Positions 1-4,725 of a stretch of DNA of 6,330 bases are shown in pieces; within the stretch, counting starts at the first letter, position 1, and every line of letters starts with the position of its first letter. The DNA comes from Clostridia bacterium. GTDB taxonomy: Bacteria; Bacillota_A; Clostridia; Oscillospirales; CAG-272. The notes beneath the pieces were generated by a model. The model was not told where the DNA came from, made no database searches, and saw nothing but the letters and a program-made list of their open reading frames with translations. A program made the position numbers and the translations under genes. Where the stretch lies: assembly GCA_017533545.1 (NCBI GenBank), contig JAFXHW010000228.1:1-6330 (forward strand), given 5' to 3'.

Positions 1-1
1 A

Positions 2-493
2 GAGGTTGAGGATTTCGTTTCCCGTACCGGAGTTGACTCCCTTGCGATCTCCATCGGTACCTCCCACGGCGCATACAAGTTTACTCCTGCACAGTGCACC
101 AGAAATGAAAAGGGCATCCTTATTCCCCCTCCGCTCCGTTTCGACATTCTCGCAGAGATCGAAAAGAGAATCCCCGGCTTCCCGATCGTTCTCCACGGCG
201 CATCCTCCGTTTCTCAGGAATGTGTTGAAGAGATCAACGCTCGCGGCGGCGCACTTCCGGATGCAGTAGGTATTCCCGAAGAGCAGCTTCGCCGTGCAGC
301 TACAAGCGCAGTTTGCAAGATCAATATCGACTCCGATATCCGCCTTGCATTCACCGCAGGTATCCGTCGCGTTCTTACTGAAAAGCCCTCCGCTTTCGAC
401 CCCAGAGAATACCTCAAGGTTGCTCGCGAAGAGGTTAAGAAGATGGTTACCCACAAGATCGTTAATGTTCTCGGCTCTCAGAACACCCTTTAA
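2..493 (+). CDS. fba: Class II (IIB-type) fructose-bisphosphate aldolase, C-terminal part (5' end outside window)
   Basis: The enzyme reversibly cleaves fructose-1,6-bisphosphate into dihydroxyacetone phosphate and glyceraldehyde-3-phosphate in cytosolic glycolysis/gluconeogenesis, using a zinc ion. The frame is open from base 2 to the TAA at 491-493, giving 163 residues, roughly the C-terminal half of a ~310-residue family member. Visible motifs are AISIGTSHGAYKF (His at fragment residue 22, a zinc ligand), IVLHGASSV (His 65, a zinc ligand, in the glycine-rich phosphate-binding loop) and NIDSD (108-112, the substrate-phosphate/catalytic segment). The loop after LHGASS containing GGALPDAVGIPEEQL fits the longer class IIB form (Thermus, Helicobacter and Giardia type) rather than the short Bacillus FbaA type. 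The C-terminus looks intact. The thioesterase gene starts 12 bases downstream with no terminator between, so the two are probably cotranscribed. The frame has no start codon here because the gene enters from the left edge. Confidence 0.95.
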   Translation, partial: EVEDFVSRTGVDSLAISIGTSHGAYKFTPAQCTRNEKGILIPPPLRFDILAEIEKRIPGFPIVLHGASSVSQECVEEINARGGALPDAVGIPEEQLRRAATSAVCKINIDSDIRLAFTAGIRRVLTEKPSAFDPREYLKVAREEVKKMVTHKIVNVLGSQNTL

Positions 494-505
494 TTTAAAT
501 AAAGA

Positions 506-1228
506 ATGGTTTGGACCGAAAAAATGCGCGTGAGCGCGCATGACATCGATTTAAACGGCAATGTCCGTCCTTCTCTTATACTCCGCTATATGCAGGAGGC
601 GGCCAATCAGCAGCTTCACAATCTCGGACCGTCCAACGAGGATCTTCGCGCAGGCGGCAAAGCGTTTATACTCTGCCGAGTCGGGGTACATAATCCTGTT
701 CCCCTTCACGCGTACGATGAGATCACCGTCGAGACTTGGGCCTGCCCGAGCAAGCTGACCTCCTTTACCCGATGCGCAAGGATTTATCGTCGCGACGAGC
801 TTGTCGCCGAGATGATGACCGTCTGGGCGCTCGTTGATCTTAGCGACCGACGTCTTTGCCGTGTCGAGGAGCTCAGCCTTAATTTCGATACCGAAGAGCC
901 GCTTGAACTGCCCTTTTCCATAAGATTGAGACTTCCCAAGGAGTTGGAGCTCAGCGCGGTCAGCCAAAGACATATCGGATACGGCGATTGCGACCTAAAC
1001 CGTCACATGAACAACACCAACTATCCCGATATGCTCGCTTCCTGTATCGACGGCATCGAAAACAAGCGTGTCGAGTCCTTTGTGATAAGCTACATACATG
1101 AAGCTCCCTATGATAAGGATGTGTCCATACTCATGGGAAGCGATGGCAACGATTACTTTTTCTCTACTCAAAACGAAGACGGCAGCGTCGGAGTTGAGGC
1201 GAGATTTACAGTATCGGACATTAAGTAA
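506..1228 (+). CDS. Acyl-ACP thioesterase (double hotdog, FatA/FatB family)
   Basis: Predicted cytosolic enzyme that hydrolyses acyl-acyl carrier protein and releases free fatty acids, ending fatty-acid synthesis. The 240-residue product matches the usual length of bacterial acyl-ACP thioesterases (Pfam Acyl-ACP_TE, two fused hotdog folds). The N-terminal hotdog carries DIDLNGNVRPSLILRYMQEAAN (13-34, central helix and loop). The C-terminal hotdog carries GYGDCDLNRHMNNTNYPDM (158-176), containing the family's D-x-N-x-H catalytic signature (Asp163, Asn165, His167). The ATG at 506 is the first start after an in-frame stop but has no good ribosome binding site. A second ATG at 524 (Met7) has only a weak GGA upstream, so the start is uncertain by six residues. 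Close spacing suggests translation coupled to the aldolase. A strong hairpin terminator follows at once. Chain-length preference cannot be read from the sequence. Confidence 0.92.
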   Translation: MVWTEKMRVSAHDIDLNGNVRPSLILRYMQEAANQQLHNLGPSNEDLRAGGKAFILCRVGVHNPVPLHAYDEITVETWACPSKLTSFTRCARIYRRDELVAEMMTVWALVDLSDRRLCRVEELSLNFDTEEPLELPFSIRLRLPKELELSAVSQRHIGYGDCDLNRHMNNTNYPDMLASCIDGIENKRVESFVISYIHEAPYDKDVSILMGSDGNDYFFSTQNEDGSVGVEARFTVSDIK

Positions 1229-1230
1229 AT

Positions 1231-1264
1231 AAAAAAGACAGAGATAATTTTCTCTGTCTTTTTT
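1231..1264. terminator. Bidirectional rho-independent terminator
   Basis: A perfect 14-bp stem (1231-1244 pairing with 1251-1264) encloses a six-base loop. The left arm is six A followed by GACAGAGA and the right arm TCTCTGTC followed by six T. It begins two bases after the thioesterase stop codon and its T-run continues to 1265 on the + strand. Read on the - strand it also ends in T-rich sequence and lies downstream of the ribbon-helix-helix gene, so it probably ends both converging transcripts. Confidence 0.92.
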
Positions 1265-1299
1265 TGTTTGTTGATAGTGATTAATATACAATACCAATT

Positions 1300-1485
1300 T
1301 TACTGAATAATTTCTAAATTTACTATTCCGTATTTTAATATAAGATTTATTAATTCGTTTCTGGAATAGTTGCTTTCGTGAGCAATTTTGTCGAGTTCAT
1401 TGAGAATGTCTTCGCGTACTCGTACAGAAATGATCTTATTGCCGTCTTCTCCGCGCTTTTTTATTTTTAATGATTTGTCGTTCAT
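1300..1485 (-). CDS. Small ribbon-helix-helix (CopG/Arc-like) DNA-binding protein
   Basis: A 61-residue basic protein with ribbon-helix-helix architecture. A charged N-terminal arm (KSLKIKKRGEDGNK) precedes one beta strand, IISVRVR (18-24). Helix A follows (EDILNELDKIAHESN, 25-39), and helix B starts with the typical S-R-N-E-L turn (SRNELINLILKYGIVN, 41-56). Proteins of this fold dimerise and insert the paired strands into the DNA major groove, often repressing their own gene or acting as toxin-antidote or plasmid-type regulators. No partner toxin gene is adjacent, so it looks like a solitary regulator. A strong SD sequence (TGAGGTG, 1494-1500) lies eight bases before the ATG. Repeats at 1519-1556 could be its operator. 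The target is unknown and the fold assignment rests on pattern only. Confidence 0.82.
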   Translation of the reverse strand: MNDKSLKIKKRGEDGNKIISVRVREDILNELDKIAHESNYSRNELINLILKYGIVNLEIIQ

Positions 1486-1493
1486 TTTTATAT

Positions 1494-1500
1494 CACCTCA
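1494..1500 (-). promoter_or_regulatory. Ribosome binding site of the ribbon-helix-helix gene
   Basis: On the - strand the sequence reads TGAGGTG with eight bases to the ATG at 1485. It strongly supports both the reality and the start of this short gene. Confidence 0.85.
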
Positions 1501-1518
1501 TAATATATTTTAGTGTTG

Positions 1519-1556
1519 ACAAAAATAAGTCTTGTTTCGATTACAAATAAATAAGT
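1519..1556 (-). repeat. Direct repeats upstream of the ribbon-helix-helix gene, possible operator
   Basis: Two imperfect direct repeats lie upstream of the start: ACAAAAATAAGT at 1519-1530 and ACAAATAAATAAGT at 1543-1556 (+ strand). They differ by a two-base insertion and are offset by about 24-26 bases, near two DNA turns. A TTGT at 1532-1535 between them is inverted relative to the ACAA ends. Ribbon-helix-helix repressors commonly bind such tandem short sites to autoregulate. The region is AT-rich, so chance is possible, and no convincing -35/-10 pair could be placed. Confidence 0.35.
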
Positions 1557-1593
1557 AAAGCTCCCCGAAGGTTGAACCTTTTGTGGAGCTTTA
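1556..1593 (-). terminator. Hairpin terminator after the ttcA gene
   Basis: A nine-base outer stem (TAAAGCTCC, 1556-1564, pairing with GGAGCTTTA, 1585-1593) holds an inner AAGG/CCTT stem. It lies 15 bases beyond the stop codon of the - strand PP-loop gene. On that strand the stem is followed by a T-rich stretch (ACTTATTTATTTG), which is imperfect but plausible. It separates the ttcA transcript from the ribbon-helix-helix gene. Confidence 0.7.
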
Positions 1594-1608
1594 GTTATTA
1601 TTGCCTTA

Positions 1609-2331
1609 TCAATATCCGTCGATGTGCGATTTCTGTATGGCACCGAATGCGCGGTGCTTGAATCCCTTATACTTTTTGTCGAGTGACATTACAAGCTCGT
1701 TGATCTCCTCGCGCTCGGTATGCTTGTCCTCAGGACAAAGGCTTGCGATGAGGGGGAGGTCGGGATTGTGGTTTATAAAATAACGAATGTCCTTTTCGGG
1801 CGAATAGATTAGCGGACGGATCATGGTGATGTTCTTGCGGCTGAGGTAGGTGACGGGCGAGAAGGTGCCTATGCGGCCCTCGTGCACCAAATTCAGCATA
1901 AATGTGTTGATGACGTCGTCGTAGTGATGGCCGAGCGCCAGCTTGTTGCAGTTTGCCTCAATGCAGGCATCGTGCAATATTCCGCGTCGCATTCTGGCGC
2001 AAAGCGAGCAGGGATTGCTCTCCTTGCGTTCGTTGAAGATGAGATTGGCAAGCTGGGTCTCTTTTTCGACAAACTCGATGCCGTTTTCGGCGCAAAAATT
2101 TCGAAGAGAGGAAAAGTCCGATCCCTCAAAGCCCATATTGACCGTTATTCCCACGATCTCGTAGTTTACAGGGTAAAATCTTTTAAGGTCGATCAGAGCA
2201 CAGAGCAGGGCGAGGGAATCCTTGCCGCCCGAAAGACCGACGGCTATTCTGTCTCCATCTTCGATCATTTTATAATCGTCGATTGCGCGGCGCGCTGTGC
2301 TCAGTATTCTTCTGATTCTGACAAATTCCAT
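1609..2331 (-). CDS. ttcA: TtcA-like tRNA 2-thiocytidine synthetase (PP-loop ATPase)
   Basis: Predicted cytosolic enzyme that thiolates cytidine 32 in the anticodon loop of some tRNAs, activating the base with ATP and transferring sulfur with help of an iron-sulfur cluster. The 240-residue product has the PP-loop SGGKDS (34-39), the adenylation-associated GHHYDD (134-139) and three cysteines in the TtcA arrangement. These are PCSLC (Cys108, Cys111) and the later SLCPED (Cys199), which would bind a 4Fe-4S cluster. It is somewhat shorter than E. coli TtcA (about 311). The ATG at 2331 is chosen because GAGGA lies four bases upstream on the - strand. A longer in-frame extension starts from TTG inside the divergent amidase gene and is implausible. 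It appears monocistronic, ending at the hairpin 1556-1593. A related PP-loop paralogue with another tRNA target cannot be excluded. Confidence 0.88.
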   Translation of the reverse strand: MEFVRIRRILSTARRAIDDYKMIEDGDRIAVGLSGGKDSLALLCALIDLKRFYPVNYEIVGITVNMGFEGSDFSSLRNFCAENGIEFVEKETQLANLIFNERKESNPCSLCARMRRGILHDACIEANCNKLALGHHYDDVINTFMLNLVHEGRIGTFSPVTYLSRKNITMIRPLIYSPEKDIRYFINHNPDLPLIASLCPEDKHTEREEINELVMSLDKKYKGFKHRAFGAIQKSHIDGY

Positions 2332-2335
2332 GTGT

Positions 2336-2358
2336 TCCTCACGCGTTAAAAGACGCGT
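2336..2358 (-). promoter_or_regulatory. ttcA ribosome binding site with adjoining ACGCGT hairpin
   Basis: On the - strand GAGGA (2336-2340) lies four bases before the ATG and decides the start. Directly upstream, ACGCGT at 2353-2358 and ACGCGT at 2341-2346 can form a six-bp stem with a six-base loop whose base abuts the ribosome binding site. Any role in controlling ttcA translation is speculative. Confidence 0.5.
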
Positions 2359-2394
2359 ATTATTAAAATGAAAAATTATTAATAAATAAATCCA

Positions 2395-2430
2395 CCTCCG
2401 CATATTATGTAGTATAAAATAATACGGAGG
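2395..2430 (+). repeat. Inverted repeat that includes the amidase ribosome binding site
   Basis: CCTCCG (2395-2400) pairs with CGGAGG (2425-2430), and TATTA (2403-2407) pairs with TAATA (2420-2424). This gives an 11-bp stem with a two-base CA bulge and a 12-base loop. The right arm is the amidase SD sequence, GGAGG, seven bases before the ATG at 2438. In an mRNA starting upstream of 2395 the ribosome binding site would be paired. As DNA it could also be a regulator binding site. Confidence 0.6.
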
Positions 2431-2437
2431 CAGTTTT

Positions 2438-3001
2438 ATGGCTAAAATAAAGGTTTTTATCGATGCAGGACACAATCCTCAAAACCCCAATGCGGGAGCA
2501 GAGGGGAACGGACTGCGCGAACAGGATATAACCTATGAGGTGGCGCGCATAGCCGCCGATCTTTTCAATGCAAATCCCGACTACGAGGCACGCCTTTCAA
2601 GAGAGACGCCCGACGTTGTGCTCGGAACAACCAATGCCACAAGTCTTCGCGCCAGAGTTGATGCTGCAAACGAGTGGGGAGCCGACTATTTTGTCAGCGT
2701 GCACACAAATGCATCGTCGTTTGCCAATGCATCGGGCTGCGAAAGCTACGTCTACGCGCTCGATACCCCGGCATACGATCTTGGACTGCTTATCGCAGAG
2801 CAGATCTCGGCAATCACCGGGATCGAGGATCGGGGCACCTTTGCGCGACCGTCGCTTTACGTCCTTCGCAAGACGAGAATGCCGGCAGTACTCAGCGAGA
2901 TCGGATTTATCACAAATGCGGGTGACGCCGCGCTGATGAGCGGAAGAAGTGAGCTGTTTGCCGAAGGGATATACAACGGTGTGGTACTGTTTAACTCGTA
3001 A
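2438..3001 (+). CDS. N-acetylmuramoyl-L-alanine amidase (Amidase_3), no signal peptide
   Basis: Zinc amidase that cuts the bond between N-acetylmuramic acid and L-alanine in peptidoglycan. The 187-residue protein is essentially one Amidase_3 domain: KVFIDAGHNP (His12, zinc ligand), NGLREQD (Glu28, zinc ligand), FVSVHTNA (His89, zinc ligand) and PAVLSEIGFITN (Glu154, catalytic). The RPSLYVLRKTRMPAVL stretch is also typical of the family. All key residues are present, so it should be active. There is no signal peptide, membrane segment, SPOR, SH3 or LysM domain. That suggests release by lysis, a sporulation or mother-cell role like CwlC, a domesticated endolysin, or non-classical export. The start is set by GGAGG seven bases upstream. 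The gene converges on the lipoprotein gene, with two bases between stop codons and no terminator between. Confidence 0.92.
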   Translation: MAKIKVFIDAGHNPQNPNAGAEGNGLREQDITYEVARIAADLFNANPDYEARLSRETPDVVLGTTNATSLRARVDAANEWGADYFVSVHTNASSFANASGCESYVYALDTPAYDLGLLIAEQISAITGIEDRGTFARPSLYVLRKTRMPAVLSEIGFITNAGDAALMSGRSELFAEGIYNGVVLFNS

Positions 3002-3003
3002 GA

Positions 3004-3852
3004 TCAGACCGTTTCATATTTTATCGAGTGGGTTTTGCAGAATTCTTCCGCAAAAGAGCCCTTCGGTGTGATCACGACGGCGTTGGGCGAGTTGTATAAA
3101 AGTCCCTCGCCTATCTCGCATACACTTTCGGGAATATAAATCTTTTTCAAATTAGGGCAGGAAGAATAGGCATAACCGCCTATTCTTTTTATGTTTTCGG
3201 GAAGAGTGACCTCAACTATCGACGGGCAGTTGTAGAACATTCTCGCCGATATTTGGGTCATCGTTGCGGGGAAAACGACATTTGTGAGATTCTTGCAGCC
3301 TGCAAATGCGTAGTCACCCGGGAAAATGATGGAGGCGGGAAGAACGCAGCTTTCGATACACGTATCTGCAAGGGCATACTTGCCGAGGTTTTCAAGCACG
3401 GGAGGCAGAACGATATTTTCGAGTCCCGAACCCTTGAATGCCTCACCTCCGATCGCTTTTACGCCGTTCATGGTTATCTCGCGGAGGGAGGTGCAGTTGG
3501 CAAATGCGCGGTGCTCGATATTTATCACCGTATCGGGCAACACAACCTTTGTCAAGGTCGTATTTGATTCAAAAGCTTTGTCGCCGATGCTGAGTATCAC
3601 TTTGCCGTTGAAGCTTTGCGGCACGTTTACGACAGCGCCTCCGCCGATATATGAGTATATCTCAACGTAGTCGGCGTAGACGGTATAAATAAACGATTCG
3701 TCGCCGATCATCTCGATCTGTTTTGATTTCGGCAGTGGATGAGTGGTCGTTGAAACGTCCTCGCGCTCCTCATCTCTTGCGCAGGAAAGCGAAAAAAGCA
3801 TTGAAAGCGAGAGAATCAAAAGCAGAGCTTTTTTTAACATTGATTTTTTCAT
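3004..3852 (-). CDS. BspA-type leucine-rich-repeat (LRR_5) lipoprotein
   Basis: Predicted surface-anchored protein of 282 residues. Residues 1-24 form a lipoprotein signal peptide: lysine-rich start, hydrophobic LLLILSLSMLFSL, then a loose lipobox S-L-S-C with Cys24 as the lipidated residue. A charged, threonine-rich linker leads to a small beta-rich region. About seven tandem units of ~23 residues follow, of the form AFxxCxxLxxVxLPxxVxxIGxx (for example AFANCTSLREI, AFAGCKNLTNVVFP, MFYNCPSIVEVTLP). This is the LRR_5/BspA pattern found on surface proteins of oral and gut bacteria, usually linked to adhesion; no catalytic residues are seen. The ATG at 3852 overlaps the TGA of the upstream aminotransferase (TGATG), implying translational coupling. 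A TTG three bases earlier is a less likely start. The binding partner is unknown. Confidence 0.88.
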   Translation of the reverse strand: MKKSMLKKALLLILSLSMLFSLSCARDEEREDVSTTTHPLPKSKQIEMIGDESFIYTVYADYVEIYSYIGGGAVVNVPQSFNGKVILSIGDKAFESNTTLTKVVLPDTVINIEHRAFANCTSLREITMNGVKAIGGEAFKGSGLENIVLPPVLENLGKYALADTCIESCVLPASIIFPGDYAFAGCKNLTNVVFPATMTQISARMFYNCPSIVEVTLPENIKRIGGYAYSSCPNLKKIYIPESVCEIGEGLLYNSPNAVVITPKGSFAEEFCKTHSIKYETV

Positions 3853-4694
3853 CAAAGGGTTTCTCTCAAAACCTTTGCGAGGTAAGCGTCCTGGATCTTT
3901 TCAACAAGTTCGGGCGCCTTGCCGCCGACCTTGTATCCGTCGAGCACGTTTGCGGCCGAGCAGAGCTTTGTAGTGCTGGTAACGATGATTTCGTCGGCGT
4001 TCATAAGCTCGTTAAGACCGTATTCTCTTTCCTCGACGGGAATTCCGAGCTCACGGCAGAGAGCAAGCACGTGCGAACGTGCGATACCGGGGAGAATGCG
4101 GCAATCGAGAGGATGAGTGATGAATACGCCATCCTTGATGATAGAGATGTTGGAGTGAGCGCACTCGGTTACAACGCCGTCGCGGATCTGAACCGCCTCG
4201 TCACATCCGGCCTCAACGGCACGCTGGCTTGCGATTACGTTGGGAAGGAGGTTGATGGTCTTTATATTGCAAAGAGAGTAGCGGACATCGGGCACGGTCA
4301 TAAGCTTTAACGGTACTTTGATGTCGGGCAGATTCTTTTCCTTGATCCAAACGAGAAGGTTTGTTTTTGCGTTTACGGGATACGGATGGTCGCGGTTTGC
4401 GGTCGCGCGCGATGCCTGCCAATAGAGGATACCGCTCTTGATACCTTCAAGCTTCGAAATAAGACCGTTAAAAATCTCCTCAAGCTCTTCGCGGGAGCAG
4501 GGGGGCTCTATATCGATAAGACGGCAGCTGTTCATAAAGCGATCGATATGCTCGTCGAGCGCGAAAAAGTGGCTGTTATCGATGAATGCAACGTCGTAAA
4601 CGCCGTCGCCAAAGTAAACGGCGCGGTCAAGCACCGGTATTTTAAGCTCTTCAAGGGTGGAAATCTCACCGTTGTAATATGCAATGTTTCTCAT
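3852..4694 (-). CDS. dat: D-amino acid aminotransferase (class IV, PLP-dependent)
   Basis: Transfers an amino group between D-alanine and 2-oxo acids, classically making D-glutamate for peptidoglycan, in the cytosol. The 280-residue length equals that of Bacillus D-alanine aminotransferase, and landmarks match along the whole chain. These are LDRAVYFGDGVYD (22-34), EHIDR (48-52), the ASRATANRDHPYP segment (94-106), CNIKTINLLPN (142-152) with the pyridoxal-phosphate lysine at Lys145, VTECAHSN (175-182, cofactor-binding Glu177) and VTSTTKL near the C-terminus. The R-x-H element (Arg101-Asp102-His103) corresponds to the carboxylate-binding pair that distinguishes D-amino acid from branched-chain aminotransferases, which supports the D-specific call. 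AAGGAG (4703-4708) is eight bases before the ATG. It is the middle gene of the hydrolase-dat-lipoprotein operon. A 4-amino-4-deoxychorismate lyase is a less likely relative. Confidence 0.9.
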   Translation of the reverse strand: MRNIAYYNGEISTLEELKIPVLDRAVYFGDGVYDVAFIDNSHFFALDEHIDRFMNSCRLIDIEPPCSREELEEIFNGLISKLEGIKSGILYWQASRATANRDHPYPVNAKTNLLVWIKEKNLPDIKVPLKLMTVPDVRYSLCNIKTINLLPNVIASQRAVEAGCDEAVQIRDGVVTECAHSNISIIKDGVFITHPLDCRILPGIARSHVLALCRELGIPVEEREYGLNELMNADEIIVTSTTKLCSAANVLDGYKVGGKAPELVEKIQDAYLAKVLRETL

Positions 4695-4702
4695 TAGTGT
4701 AT

Positions 4703-4725
4703 CTCCTTTTTAATAATTATTAAAA
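4703..4725 (-). promoter_or_regulatory. dat ribosome binding site beside an 18-bp AT-only palindrome
   Basis: The 31-base gap after the hydrolase stop contains AAGGAG (4703-4708 on the - strand), eight bases from the dat ATG. Bases 4708-4725 form a perfect 18-bp palindrome made only of A and T. It may be a weak intercistronic RNA hairpin or a composition effect. Confidence 0.6.

Larger units (their letters stand above)
2332..2437. promoter_or_regulatory. Divergent AT-rich control region between ttcA and the amidase
   Basis: This 106-base spacer must hold the 5' ends of both divergent transcripts. It contains AT-rich -10-like hexamers (TATTAT at 2403-2408, TATAAA at 2413-2418 on +; TATACT at 2411-2416 on -), but none has a convincing -35 at 16-18 bases, so no promoter is assigned. 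Two inverted repeats are listed separately. Confidence 0.5.

Noticed and set aside
1300..1485. The ribbon-helix-helix protein as the antitoxin of a toxin-antitoxin pair
   Set aside because: No partner gene is adjacent: terminators lie on both sides and the neighbours are housekeeping genes.
1516..1521. Perfect TTGACA on the + strand as a -35 box
   Set aside because: No acceptable -10 element lies 16-19 bases downstream, and no + strand gene follows until 2438.
1882..2349. A 155-codon + strand open frame antisense to ttcA
   Set aside because: No family features, and the opposite strand encodes a complete PP-loop enzyme with all motifs.
2332..2475. N-terminal extension of the PP-loop protein to a TTG at 2475
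   Set aside because: It would run into the divergent amidase coding region and adds a non-homologous stretch. The ATG at 2331 has a good ribosome binding site.
3723..4310. A 195-codon + strand open frame
   Set aside because: It lies antisense to the well-supported aminotransferase and lipoprotein genes and has no recognisable domain; it is a coding-strand shadow.
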